This document shows positions 23,759 to 35,884 of a stretch of 64,000 bases of DNA, in pieces. The DNA is taken from contig JALGPY010000003.1 in the NCBI GenBank assembly GCA_023055425.1, positions 19,651,001 to 19,715,000 on the forward strand, written 5' to 3'. The translations under genes were made by a program, and so were the position numbers. Every line of letters begins with the position of its first letter. Position 1 is the first letter of the stretch. The stretch comes from Linanthus parryae. Taxonomy: Eukaryota > Streptophyta > Magnoliopsida > Ericales > Polemoniaceae. The notes below the pieces were generated by a model that had not been told where the DNA came from, did not search any database, and saw only the letters and a list, made by a program, of their open reading frames with translations.

Positions 23759-25147
23759 TGTAGGGTTTTGTGGCAGGTTACGCAGCGGAATAACAAAACT
23801 TTTATCCTGCTCAAATCCCTCCAAGGATCACAGGCAAGCAATCACAACATGATGAAAGTAGAAAACCATGCACCTTAGTTTGTGTGATCACTACGAAGAA
23901 TTGTGTTTTCGCCTCTATGGTATCTACACCTCTGGATTGCAGCTGGAATCCTTATCCACATACTGTGCTAGCAACGGAAGAAGGGGGAAGAATTATGCAA
24001 ACCGGAGCACCTGGTCGTGCGCCTCACGAGGCCGACGACAAGGGGGGACGGGTAAGGGGGCGCCTTTTGCTTTGACTCTCTCCTTGCTTTGTTATGTTAT
24101 CTCAATAATGACTTGTCTTGATAAAATAACAAGCTAGAGTTACCTGATATAGTTAATAACTCCTTATTAACTACAAATTTGTCCCAATACTAATCATGTC
24201 CATACACGGATTAGTCCACCTTGCAAATTAGTCCTACTAACTTTGCATGTGGTTACGTTATGATTCTTTTAATTAATCAGTCCAACTAATTAATATCCAA
24301 ATTCAGATTAATCCATTCGGTGTGTGACCCTATATGTTTCTACTGAGTTGGTAGTAACTATTACTAACATAGAGCGGTGTCAAGCAACACATCTATGTCA
24401 CCGAACTAATAGAAATTGTCAGTGATCCGACAAACCTTGTTCCCAATGTTACCATATTGTATTATCCCTTTGTCTCCATATCCGGATTAAACACGAGACA
24501 TAGTAGTCACACTCCTATATCCAATCCATTGTTTCTTGATCATGGGAATATTCTTATCCGAGCACATAACATCAATATCTCCATATTAATTTATCTGAGT
24601 CTGGCAAGACATTCTAAAAGCACCATCCCTCGAGTGGCCCATGGATATTCGCTCCCATTATGTGGGAGGGACAAATCCTCTCTACATCACTACCATCTCT
24701 CAGCTTGCTTCCTATCATGCCAGACAACTATCTTTATAGTTACCTGGTTAAGGCGCAACGTTTGATATTATCAAAGCATTATATTTCACAACTAGAGTAT
24801 TTAGTGCCTTCAAGTCTAAGGATTACAATACCATTAGCACTACGAGATGCACTTGTGACTTTGACATAATCTAATGTAGCCATCTTGTTGTGGGTCAATC
24901 CAGTATGCCATTACCCCTAATGCATACCCATGTGTTCGACTTGATATCTTCGTATCAATCTACCCACATACTAGTCTATAGTGATTATTCCGTTAATCAA
25001 TATAGTGGACTAGGGATATTTAAGATAAACAACACATTGTAATCTAAGGACTTCATTATATTAAATATCCATAAATAATAAAAGAATATTCTAGCCAAAC
25101 AATGTTCATACTTAATCTAGATTGCCCCTAGGGAACATATTCCAACA
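23759..25147 (-). mobile_element. Solo LTR, Angela-like, minus strand
   Basis: 1389 bp. On the minus strand it starts TGTTGGAATATGTTCCC and ends with the family's CGCTGCGTAACCTGCC-type terminus. It is flanked by perfect CCAAT duplications (23754-23758 and 25148-25152), so it is one insertion later reduced to a single LTR by recombination. It resembles the LTRs of copia-1 and copia-2 throughout but is clearly diverged from both. Confidence 0.9.
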
Positions 25148-25400
25148 CCAATGCTCCACAACGGAAGCCAATTTCACCTGAATGCCAAATCGCTGGAACG
25201 GCAGATGCGCATGAACCACCATATTTGCCCCGAAAACAATGGCGTGCATGATTTACCGGATCCCTTGCACGCCCAATTATATGCGCGTCAACTTGCTCCA
25301 TATCAAAGAACCCAATAGCTCCCTCAATAAGGAACCCGATAGTTCCCCCCAATAGGGAACCCGATAGTTCCCCCAACAAGGAACTTGGTAATGGGTGTAT
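25148..25400. repeat. Spacer with short tandem/inverted repeat
   Basis: Between the solo LTR and the Athila element. At about 25302-25386 a ~25-bp unit of the form AAGGAACCCGATAGTTCCC is repeated about three times. Each unit is itself a small inverted repeat (GGAAC...GTTCC). No gene is visible. The last five bases, TGTAT, are the Athila target duplication. Confidence 0.7.
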
Positions 25401-26977
25401 TGATGCGCAAACTAACGTGCTGTCGCAAGTGTACGAATCTTGTAATACCGGGTGTAATTAGACTCGGATAATCGTTCCCACGAGGACTATTTCGGGTTTA
25501 CTCACGTTGTCAGTTTTGGTTAACCGAGTGTAGTAACCAGGAGGAGTAGGTTGTGATTGCAGTTACCAAACTAAAACAGAAATTAAAAACGTAAACGTTT
25601 TTTTTTTTTGTGACGTTTTCTGAAATAAGTTGAATCGGTTGTTACGATAATAGATGAGAACTAGGCTCCAGGATCCCCTAGGGTTTCTACAGATTTCAGT
25701 TTTACGTTCGATTATGAAAACACTCAGCAATTTCGATATCTGTGCAACGTACCAGTTGTGCAGTGACTTTTTAGATTCCACACATAATCCCGATCCTGCA
25801 AACTTTCGGATTCTTGTTAAGCTGCCTAAATCTGCAGTCTCGGTCTAAGCCTGTTAGGGTTTCTAACCTGTCCGAATGGCCCGGGTCAAATTCTCTAGCA
25901 GTTGGTCTCACGTTTTTCAATGCTAGCCCTGTCTCCCTTTCTCTGGTCGGTCTATCAGGGTAAGGTACTAAATCCGGGCTTTTCTTCCTAACCCTAACTT
26001 GACGTTTTCACCTACAAGCTCGGGTCTATGGCAATCCTGGGTGATCAATCCTATCATGCATATACGATAATAATCAAAACCAGAATAACAGATACAACTT
26101 GCTGAATTAAGATGACAATCATGAATCCATAAACGAAGTAGTCATAAAATCTGGATACGAAACCCTAGGTTCACCGAGAACCTAGGTAAGAAGTTTAGCT
26201 ACGACTAGACATAATACAAAACGCAGTTTCAGAATATAAAGAGAGAGAACGAAATCAAACTAAGTCTTCGAATCTCGAATCGCGCTTTCGTGCTCTCCGT
26301 GAATGCTCTGACTTGCCCTCCGATTGTGCTGAGAATTGTGTTGTGTCTTCAAAACGAGTCTGGACGAGTCTTTAAATAGTGTTGTTTTCCCCGAAACGCG
26401 TGCGCCCAAAATTACGGAATCTGCCATCGGTCCACCGTCTTTGACCAAAAAGTCAAACTGGCTGCGTATATACGCAGGGTTGCGTATATACTCAACCAAG
26501 GCCTATCCTCCTCCTCCCCATCTCCCTCCCTGCCTGCGTATATACGCAAGGTTGCGTATATACGCAGGTAGGGGGTGGAGATGGGGGCCCTGCTTGGTCC
26601 TTTGGTGGGCCTGGTTGGGTCCCCTGGGTCCCAGTCTTCTGCCTGACGCTCCCGGTTTGCCTCCCTTGGTGTTCTACCGCTTTCCCGTGTTCCCGTCTTC
26701 GCCCGATCTTGTGCATGTTTCCCGAGACGGTCACGGCTTGGTCCCGGCACGCTTCCCGATGCACCTTCCGATCCTGTTCCTAAAAAGGCAACACGAACGA
26801 AAATCCGCGATCATATCCAAATATAGCAATAAATAAGCAGAAATCCAGGAAGTACAAATAAACGTCTCATTCTAGATTCCCGAGGCATTCTAAGGCATTT
26901 TCCGACAAAAACCGCTATTTCCGACACAAACACTCGTGAAATCAGGCTAAAAGATAACCCCTAATTGGGCGTTATCA
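25401..26977 (-). repeat. Athila 3' LTR
   Basis: 1577 bp, plus-strand ends TGATGCGCAAAC and GGGCGTTATCA. It includes two pairs of the 14-bp palindrome TGCGTATATACGCA (26463-26493 and 26535-26566). It differs from the surviving parts of the 5' LTR at scattered positions plus an indel near 25600, i.e. it is older than the two nested copia copies. Confidence 0.9.
26463..26566. repeat. Paired TGCGTATATACGCA palindromes in the LTR
   Basis: Perfect 14-bp palindromes at 26463-26476, 26535-26548 and 26553-26566, plus a degenerate partner at 26480-26493. Within each pair the spacer is 4-5 bp. The same pair architecture recurs at 51157-51260 (patch copy), 53334-53438 (5' LTR remnant), near 28648-28682 and near 31497-31529. 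Confidence 0.85.
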
Positions 26978-26990
26978 AATACCCCCGCAC
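26978..26990 (-). promoter_or_regulatory. Athila polypurine tract
   Basis: On the minus strand GTGCGGGGGTATT immediately precedes the LTR start TGATAACG. This is where plus-strand DNA priming is expected. Confidence 0.75.
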
Positions 26991-29360
26991 TAAACTTTGC
27001 TCGTCCCGAGCAATCCTGCCAACTCTAGCCTGCATTTTTGTCCTTGTGAGAATGACTCTGTACATACCCTACCGTTGCATACTCTTTCGACCCGAACCTT
27101 TCAACCGGACGACTCAATAGAAAAACTGACTCAGATAGAATATACACAGATTCAAACGACTCAAAACAGACTAATGACAAAAGTCTTTTTGGTGAGATTG
27201 GGCAACCTCAAAAACATAAACAGTATGTCCTCGTGATCTCATCCTTTTCACAATGTACTTCCTTGCAAGCGATCGGTAAGTCTGAACAGATTTATATGGT
27301 GGAATTAAGCGCTGGACCAAAGTACTATTACTTTGGTTATCAAACTGAGCAAATCTGTAGATAACTTACCATCCGAGCTATTTCTGAAAGGATCTATGTC
27401 TCATCAGGTAGGATATATATATGTATCAAGGTACGGCATAATCCTACTTGTTATGACATTCTCACAATTTACCAAACTCACACCCCTCACCGAGATCCCA
27501 AAAAACTGCCCGAAACACCTAAGTTCCTGCTTTCCCAATTCTTCCGTCCATCGGTGTGTCTTTGCCGTGCTCGCGGCCACAAATGTGAAGTGGTGTAAAC
27601 GTCTCGAAAATTGTGCCACTCACTCAGCTTCTTATTTAAATAACAAAAACATAAACTCAAAACTAGATCATGATTTTTCTTCTTTTTCTTTTTCTTTTCT
27701 TTTTTCTTTTTTTTTCATTTCTTTTTTTTCTTTTTTTTTTATAACACAACTATATACAAACATACACGAATACTGACAATACTAAACTAACTAAAGCTGA
27801 GTGAGTGAAAATAAATCTCTGTCGTGGGGTACGCAAAATGTCCTCATGTGAAGTACCCCCACACTAATTCTGAAGTGCTGATCCTGTAGTCGAGATAATA
27901 CTGTGCAGTCCCACCGAACCTCCTCATCACCAAAGATGTCGAACAACGGCACAACCACCAATTGACCATACAACCCCCCGGAACCCCGTTTTGTGCGAAA
28001 AGATGCTCGCACGCGACTAACTCCTCCTGTGGTCACTATGTACTGAAGTGATCCACCTCCGCAAATTAATGCACTGTCGCCACTAACTCACCCTGTCCTT
28101 CCTTCGAAAAATGTGTCGATATCAAAACTGTCCAAAACTGATAACTCATGAAGCTCTCCCATCTACAAACCCACTTTACTCACTCCCTCCGTCATAACAC
28201 GTAGAATAGCCAACTATCGACTGATGAGGTCTCAAAGAAGGCTGCCTAGGCTAAAGTGGCTACGAAGAAAGAGGATAAATGGCTTCAAACGGGTTGACTA
28301 ATTGGACCTAGGGGTAAGAAACAGGACGTGAGGTCCCTTGATAGCCAGTCACTCCACCGAAAAATGCGATGACCGTGACGGCGCCCGTGGGCGGGTAGTC
28401 GACTACCTATGTGAAGGTGGTGTAGCAACTAGTCGGATTTTTAGCTCAGGTGATAATTACTTGCGGATTCCGAAGGTCACTGGCTCTCACCTATCTACTA
28501 TACCTCGGTGCAAGTTTTCTTCTCTTTCAAAGGATTCAAACTCAATTTCTTCACTGTTTCTGTTATCTCGATTGCCCTTTCTCAAAATTTTCTGATTTTA
28601 AACTTTTTTTTTATTTTTTATTTTTGAAAAATAATTTATACTTGCTGTCGCGTATATACGCAGGGCTGCGTATATACCCAACCAGCAGCATAAAAAAAAT
28701 TTAATTTTTCAATTTTTTTTTTAAATATATACAATGCACGGCCAGAATGTTTGTGGTTGGTTGACTCAAATAACGAAAATATGCTGACTCAAAAATATAA
28801 AATAAAAACTGCAAATAAATATGAAAAAACGTGCAGACTGGGTTAATGCAAACACGACTACCACCCCCACACTAAGAGGTGGCATGCCCTCATGGCACTC
28901 ACTCGTCCGGAAAAAATGTCGGGTCGGACTCGGTCCCGGACGTACCGGATATGCTACCCGGCGAGCTGCTACCTGAATCAGTCCGATAGACGACCGGCTG
29001 ACGCGCACGTGCACGGGGCCGGTAATCAGAGGACTGCGACTCGGACCCAGTCCAACTGCTAGGTGGCTGGGATCGCAATGTCGTCCTGCCACTCGAAGGC
29101 TGCTGGGTACGGGACCCAGTCTGACGTCCAGTGGGATGCCGGGATCGTGTCCCAGGCTGCCGTCTCTCCTGTCGCGCAGGTGACGGTGATGGCTGAGTCG
29201 GGGGAGGTGGCCGGGTCGGGGGAGGTGGAGCCGAGGTAAACTCGATAGAGTCCCCGTCATCCGACCAACTCGTGGTGAAGCTGCTAGAGTAGGTAAGGGG
29301 AAAATACAGCAGGAGTGGCGGTTCTCGGCCTGTGTGCCGAGCTGCCTCCCGCTGCTCCTC
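26991..29360 (-). other. Athila 3' non-coding region
   Basis: About 2.4 kb between the third ORF and the 3' LTR. It has T- and CT-rich runs (about 27670-27750), a degenerate palindrome pair at 28648-28682, and an arginine/proline/serine-rich minus-strand open frame (28766-29260) that follows the third ORF but shows no recognisable domain. Long 3' regions are usual in Athila elements. Confidence 0.6.
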
Positions 29361-30770
29361 TCAAATACTAGCTAGGGCAGCGTGGGTGTCCTTCGTGACC
29401 TTCCGCTGAGTCCGGCGGTTATGTGTGAGAGCTCTCCATAGCTTGCCCACGCTCTCAAGCACCTTCTCTCCTGACTTGTGTCCGCCACGACACCCCTCAA
29501 ATCTCTCGTCAACTCGAGGCAATCTACGTGGCGGGGCAGGTCTAGCTCGCGGGGTCGGGTCGGCCCATGGTGCCGGCTCTCCTCGCTCTCGAGATGGCTG
29601 GGTACGGGCATTCCTCTCAGTCCCCTGTCGACTCGACTCGGGACGCTCACTCTCTCTACTAGTACGGCATCGCCGAAGTCCGGCCGATGCCTGGCGACTG
29701 ACTGGTCGCTCCTGAGTCGAACGCCTCCTAGGGGCAGGGGCAGGGGCAGGTGCAGGAGCCGGATCCTCCTCCATAATATCGTCATCCTCATCGAGGTCAA
29801 CGACCGGCTCTGGTGGGCCCGGGTTACGGGCCATGATCTTCCTATAAGGCCGTGGCCGAGGAGGAAGTAAATCACCCTCAAGATCCTGCATAGGAACCTC
29901 AAACTCCCGCGCCAGTTTGGCGATGAGGTTGGCGTACCCCAACCCCTTGTGGCTCGCGGAGTTGTTCCGCTCCTGCATGTAAACCCATATACGACGAGGA
30001 ATGTCAACCTCTCGTCGGAGAACAAGGCAGTAGGCTAAGAGTACGTACTCATAGTCAAGGTGGGTAAAATGCTTGATACCCACTACCCTGTTCACTATCC
30101 ACTCGGCCCACCATCGTGGCGGCCCGGTAATAAATCGAGAATGCAATTTCTTGCCTATCTCACCAGTACCCTCTCTCTCAAAATGGGCCCCCGGGTACCC
30201 ACTAGTCACAACCCGCAAAAGCTCAGAATCGCTCGGCGGGTAATCTGCACACTCAGCATATGCGCACGAGAAGTGTCTCAACGGGATCCCATACACTTGG
30301 CGGATACTATCCACCGTGACCAATAAAAACAGCCGCCTACAGTACACCCATCGGACATCCCCGTTGGCCTCACCCGCCCCCTTATGCATGAGGTTTGCAT
30401 AAAACTCACGCACCAAGGAGGAACTAGACACCTCCGGAAACCCCGCTAAGGACTGTCCGAAAATTTCCGGACGACTCGCAAAATCTGCCATCTCTGGCAG
30501 CATGTGCATGTGGTCGACCTCAAAATGGTAGTCTAGGGGAAGTCTATGACCCATTTTCGTCGCGGTCAAAAAGTAAAAATGAGCGTAATGGTTCACGAAT
30601 CGAAAACTGTCAAACCTCCTAGAGGTGATTTCTCCTGCGGCATAGTCAGTAGGGATCTTGTCCCGGTCTTGGTCTAGGACCGGCACTCTAAACTCCATAA
30701 CAGTCACAACCTCGAAAAACGTGCCAACTTGGGAATATAAAGCAAAAGGCGTGAAGCGTGCACGTAACAA
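29361..30770 (-). CDS. Athila third ORF (putative plant transposon protein region)
   Basis: A 469-codon open frame on the element's sense strand, downstream of pol and upstream of the 3' LTR, which is the place of the env-like/third ORF of Athila. An internal ATG at 30698 (MEFRVPVLDQ) is an equally good start. Residues ~30-330 form a globular part (RRFDSFRFVNHYAHFYF, VREFYANLMHKG, RWVYCRRLFLLVTVDSIRQVY) of the kind annotated as 'putative plant transposon protein'. This is followed by an acidic patch (DLDEDDDIMEEDP), an alanine-proline repeat and an arginine/serine-rich tail. I see no signal peptide or membrane segment in it, so an envelope role is not supported. Its function is unknown. No internal stop is present despite the age of the element. 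Confidence 0.6.
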   Translation of the reverse strand: MLRARFTPFALYSQVGTFFEVVTVMEFRVPVLDQDRDKIPTDYAAGEITSRRFDSFRFVNHYAHFYFLTATKMGHRLPLDYHFEVDHMHMLPEMADFASRPEIFGQSLAGFPEVSSSSLVREFYANLMHKGAGEANGDVRWVYCRRLFLLVTVDSIRQVYGIPLRHFSCAYAECADYPPSDSELLRVVTSGYPGAHFEREGTGEIGKKLHSRFITGPPRWWAEWIVNRVVGIKHFTHLDYEYVLLAYCLVLRREVDIPRRIWVYMQERNNSASHKGLGYANLIAKLAREFEVPMQDLEGDLLPPRPRPYRKIMARNPGPPEPVVDLDEDDDIMEEDPAPAPAPAPAPRRRSTQERPVSRQASAGLRRCRTSRESERPESSRQGTERNARTQPSRERGEPAPWADPTPRARPAPPRRLPRVDERFEGCRGGHKSGEKVLESVGKLWRALTHNRRTQRKVTKDTHAALASI

Positions 30771-31786
30771 GTGTGTCTCAATAGATAGTCCACCTAAGAG
30801 CTACCAGAGGTCCACACGGCAAGTGCCGCTCCAAAATCAAAAATACCGAAAATAACGGGCCCGGCTACGGGCCGTGCCAAAACGGAAAATAAAGAGAGAG
30901 ATGAGATTTTCGACCTTCCCTAAATAGGGGTGAAGACCGGAGATTCTGCCCGGAAAGTCGCCGGAAAAGTCGTCGGCGGTCGCCGGAAAAATCGCCGGAA
31001 AACGTAACTGCCCGGAATTGAAATCCGAACCCACCAAATCGAAGCCCTCGATCTTCTCTTTCACGTTCCCTTGTACGGTTTTTGCTAGTTCTTGCTCTAA
31101 CACCTTCAAATCGGCACTTTTCCTCAAGAACACACCACTTTTAGATGGAAATTTCCCGCTCGATTTTTCCTTGTTTCTGGATTTTGATGGATGAAACTTG
31201 CTCCTTGCGACGAGGGGATTCCAGAAATGTGCCCGGATTTTGATTCGGAGGTCCAAGGCAAAATCCTTGTTCTTCAAGTGGGAGAAAATGGAGGAAGAGA
31301 GAGAGAGGAAGGTGCCAACAATGGAGGTGGCCGGCCTCCTTCCCCTCATATAACCCTAATTGTGGTAAAAGACCAAAATGCCCCTTGGGTTTTGAAAAAA
31401 TTACAAATTTTTTTTTTCTTTCTGGCTGCGTACGTATATACGCAATCAGAAAACAAAAGAAAATAATAAAAAAAATAAAAAAAAAATTGCCCCTGGTTGC
31501 GTTTATACGCAGGGCTGCGTATATACGCAACCAGCAGCCTAAACTTTTTTTTTTCAAATTGTCCCTCTTCCTCTGTTTTCCCGGTTCTGGCTGTTTTGAA
31601 TTTTGTTGTACCTGCACATTCTCAAGTTCAAAGTCAAAAACCCGCTCATCTCGCCTCTCTCGGAAATTCAGAATTGAACGTAATAACGTAATAAAATAAT
31701 AAAAATAAATTAATTAACTATTAATTTGGGTTGCCTCCCAAAGAGAGCCTTGTGATTTACGGTCGACGGCCCGACCTTGTTACCTC
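30771..31786 (-). other. Athila spacer between pol and third ORF
   Basis: Non-coding. It holds a palindrome-like TGCGTACGTATATACGCA near 31428-31445 and a palindrome pair at about 31497-31529 (the second member, 31516-31529, is perfect). Short minus-strand frames here have no recognisable domain. Confidence 0.5.
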
Positions 31787-32773
31787 TTACGGGTCATAGA
31801 CCGGGTCTATTTTGACGACTTCGGCGGTCTCGAGATACGGCTTGATCCGATTCCCGTTCACCCTGAAACTGGACTTGCCTTTTGGATTTTCCAGCTCGAA
31901 TGCTCCCCATGCAAAAATCTGCTTTATGATGAACGGGCCCGACCAACGAGACCTTAGCTTTCCCGGAAAAAACCGCATCCGGGTATTGTAGAGAAGCACT
32001 TTGTCGCCTTCGTTAAACTGCTTTGGCGTGATTCGGTGATCATGCCACTTCTTTGTCTTCTCTTTGTAAATTTTGGCGCTCTCGAAAGTCGTTCTGCGGA
32101 ATTCCTCTAATTCCAGCAGTGCCATTTTCCTCTTATCTCCTGTTAGATTTTGGTCCAAGTTGAGCAGTTTGATGGCCCAATACGCCTTGTGCTCCAATTC
32201 CACGCTTTCCCAAACACAAGCCGGTATGGTGACATACCCAGCGGTGTTTTGAAAGCAGTCCTGTAGGCCCAAAGCGCATCGTCCAGTCTGACGGACCAAT
32301 CCTTTCGACCGAGATTCACTGTTTTCTCGAGTATGCTTTTGATCTCTCGATTTGAAACCTCGGCTTGCCCGTTTGTCTGCGGATGGTAGGATAACGAGAC
32401 TTTATTAACTGACACGCCGTACTGTTTCAGAACTTTCGCAAAAACTCGATTGATGAAGTGAGAGCCCTCGTCACTAATCATTGCCCTGGGAGTCCCAAAA
32501 CGAGTGAAAATGTTACGTTTCAGAAAACGCTCAACGGTAGCTCCATTGTTTTTCTGAAACGCGATCTCTTCGATCCACTTCGTCACATAATCTACTGCCA
32601 GCAGAATGTAGAGGTTACCCATGGATGACGGGAATGGTCCCATTAAGTCAATTCCCCATACATCAAAAGGCTCTACTTCCTGCCACACGGTCATTGGCAT
32701 CTCGTCCCGATGTGACGTGTATCCTGTTCTCTGGCATCTATCACATCCCTGCACGTAGTCGTGACAGTCCTTG
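31787..32773 (-). pseudogene. Athila integrase C-terminal half (downstream of copia-2)
   Basis: Continues the pol frame interrupted by copia-2. It begins inside the zinc-binding HHCC motif ([16 protein letters not shown] supplies the two Cys), followed by the catalytic core: Asp in WGIDLMGPF, Asp in [10 protein letters not shown], and Glu in [10 protein letters not shown]. Near 32205-32215 a small deletion (about 13 bp by comparison with the usual VFGKACHLPVELEHKA) shifts the frame. The remaining C-terminal domain (31787-32205) runs in another frame to a stop at 31787-31789, with the usual GPFIIKQIF...GAFELENP motif. The integrase was therefore already damaged, or has been damaged since, apart from the copia insertion. 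Confidence 0.8.
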
Positions 32774-34203
32774 TGTTGGAATAGATGCCCTAGAGGCAAT
32801 CTAGTTTAGTATGAATTTGTATATGGCTAGAAAATTCATTTATTATTTATTGGATATTTAATATAATGAAGTCCTTAGATTTACAATCGTGTTGTTTATC
32901 TTAAATATCCCTAGTCAAGTATAATGATTAAATGGGACAATCATCTATAGACTAGCATGGGGTTGGATTGATAAGGAGATATCATGATCCAACACATAGG
33001 TGTGCATTACGGAATGTTGCACTGGATTGACCCATCACCGAGAAGGCTACATACACATTATGTTAAGTCACAAGTGCTTCTCGGGTACAATGGTATTGTC
33101 ATCCTTAGACTTGAAGTCACTAGATATTCTAGTTGTAGATCATTGTGATCTTGGTAGCGTTAAACGCTACACCGTGACTGGGTAGTTATAAAGGCGTGTA
33201 CTGGATACAATGAGAAGCAAGCTTAGAGATCGTAGTGGACGTAGAGAGGATTTGCCCCTCCCACATAACGGGAGCAAATATCCAAGGCCACTCGAAGGAT
33301 AGTGCTTATAGAATGTCTGGCCAGACTCAAATAAATCAATATATGGGATATTGATGTTATTTGCACGAATAAGGCTATTCCATGGATCGAGAAACTAGGG
33401 ATTGGATATACGAGTGTGACTTGTATGTCTCGTGTCCAATCCGGATATGGAGGCAAAGGGATGAGACAATTACTTGTACAAGGTTGTCTAGATGACTATT
33501 CTATTAGTTGGCTAGAATGGATGTTTTGCTAGAAACCGCTCCATATTAGCAAAGAGTTGCTACCAACTAGATAGAACCTATGGGGTCACACCCTATATAG
33601 AGTTGTACTAGATTTGGAATTAATTAATTGGATTAATTAATTAGAAGGATCACTTTGCAAACCCTTGCAAACTTAGTAGGGACTAATTTGCAAGGAAGGG
33701 ACTAAATTGAATTCTAGTAGGACTAGAATAAGTCTTTTAGGTAGTTAACAAGGAGTTGTTGGACTATATAAAGGACCCTCCTTCTTTCCTTCCTCATAAC
33801 TTATGCTCTAAAGAGAACATAACAAGAGTGGGAGAGAACAAAGGAGAGAGAGAGCAAGCAACAAGGAGGACGCCGCCCCCTTGTCGCCGCCCCTCGTCCC
33901 CGACGCCAAAAAGAAGGCCGAGCCCTTCTTTTTGCCTCGTTTTGCGTGATTCCTTCACCCTCCTCTCATTCCGGGCTAGCACCAAGGAGATTGGATATCT
34001 AGGATCAACTCTAGGCGTGGATCAACTATAGAGAACGTGACACTATTCGCGTTTGAAGTCATCAAGGAGAACCCAAAGGTGTGTTTATGATTTCTTACCT
34101 TCACTATCGTTATGCATCTAGACTTGTGATCCTTGGAGGGTTTTGCATGGTTGTTTGTTTGATTATGCTTCCGTTTGCGCGATCCATGAATCAAAACCCT
34201 ACA
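32774..34203 (+). repeat. Copia-2 5' LTR
   Basis: 1430 bp. TATA-like ACTATATAAAGG near 33769-33780. Followed directly by the primer-binding site. Confidence 0.93.
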
Positions 34204-34204
34204 G

Positions 34205-34216
34205 TGGTATCAGAGC
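34205..34216 (+). promoter_or_regulatory. Copia-2 primer-binding site
   Basis: TGGTATCAGAGC one base after the LTR, identical to that of copia-1; initiator Met tRNA type. Confidence 0.92.
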
Positions 34217-35884
34217 CACAGGTCATAGAGCATAAACGTAGTTTATGTGTTACATTCTTGTTGTTTTACACCTTAATTTGTTGTTTATCGCGTAAAACAA
34301 GACAAATCAAGCATTGGATGCAATTTGTCAAAGAATTAATCATAACAAGACCCAATTTTGCATTGGATGCATGAATTGGTGAGTTTGAGAAATATTAGGA
34401 TCTTAGATCTAGGGTTTGGGCATCCTTGGGGAAGAAGGAGTTCTCCCAAAACAAGGAAACAACAAACTTGGGCTCCAAGCAAGGAGGTTGTTTTGGAAAC
34501 AACCTCCACAAGGAGGTTCGGCCCCCTAGGGGACCGCCCCCCTTGCTTGCCGCCCAAGATTGGCGCCCTAAGGGGCCGGGCGGCCCTAACCCGCGGGCCT
34601 AGCTTGCGGGTTTTGGGCCGGGCCGGCCCTAGGGCCTTATGGTTCACTTTGTTTGGGCCCGGGCAATTGGATTGTTGGGCCCATGGACCGTTTTAACCCT
34701 AGAAATCCTAAAATCAATTAAAATTGACCAAGCGCGTTAAAATTGGATTTTAACTGTTTATGTGCAAATCGCATGGTGATTGGATATGGCCTTAGGATGT
34801 GGTTTGATGTGGATGTTTAATTTTGTGGTTTGGTTTTACGGCCTGCGAGCTGATCAATTAATTGTAATAATTAATTAGGGTTTTATGGCCTGCGTGCCAT
34901 TTTTTTTCTCAACTTGTGAGATTTATTTTATTTAGTATAGATATTAGCTAGTACTAGATAAAGTAGATTATTAGCCAAGATTGGAGAAAAGAAGCCCAAA
35001 GCCAAAGAAGCCACAAAAGATGGAGCATGGAGCATGGAGCACACCACATGACTATGAAGGATGGACCAAAAGATCGAGACGCATGGAGATGTGTTTGTTT
35101 AGGGTTCATAGATAATTCCATTGGCTTGGAATTATCTTAGTCTAGAAAAGGCCATATCCACATCACGTTTAATTTCTGTTTTGTGGTTGTTTTATTGTCT
35201 TATTATTTGTGTGGTTGGTGTATGGATGATGCATGCAATTAGGATAATAAGATAATTAGACAACCCGGATCTATTATTTGGAGTTGTGCCCAAACTCAAA
35301 TAGATAGATTAGTTGATATTGATCAACAAGATAATTAAAATTAAAATTGAAAATCCCTCAAATTTTAAATATTGTGTTCTTGCCTTCTCGTTATTTAAAC
35401 ACTCATTATCATCATTATTTATCAAGTTCGTGCGTGCCAAAGCATGGCGACTTGGTTCATAATGATGGAATGCGATGGCACGTAACAATGTGCAATTGTT
35501 TAGATAAGAGGTTGAACACAACTAGGCTATTAATTTGATTAAGAAACCTAGAGGTAATCAATTGGGATTATCCATATGGATGGATAAATAAGGAGTTATT
35601 TGCCCGATTGAACCAAGAGTTGCATATGGGATGTAATTGGAATTGTTCCTACCTAAGAAGTAGTCGAATTATGGGTGACTTGCCAAAGCAAGCTCATAAG
35701 GAGATGAAAAAGATGGATCTTGGCCCACTAGAAAATATAAGGATATTTTCCGCATTAATATCTTGAGGGTTATTAATCCGTAGAAAAATAGTGGGAGCTA
35801 TATTTAATAAACTAGCCATTATTAAATATAGTCAAAAATTCATAAATACTAAAACTTGCGTATTTTCCTTTTGTAGAATTCCAA
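34217..35884 (+). other. Copia-2 long untranslated leader
   Basis: About 1.67 kb with no coding signal. GC-rich patch at about 34490-34640 corresponding to that of copia-1. Nothing else identified. Confidence 0.7.

Noticed and set aside
26336..26836. Protein with LRIYAGLRIYA repeats
   Set aside because: The peptide repeat is simply the translation of the TGCGTATATACGCA palindromes in the LTR; it appears on both strands and in non-coding interior.
27404..27776. Minus- and plus-strand open frames in Athila 3' region (for example 27333-27776)
   Set aside because: Low-complexity T-rich tails and no domain. They duplicate exactly in the patch and lie outside gag, pol and the third ORF.
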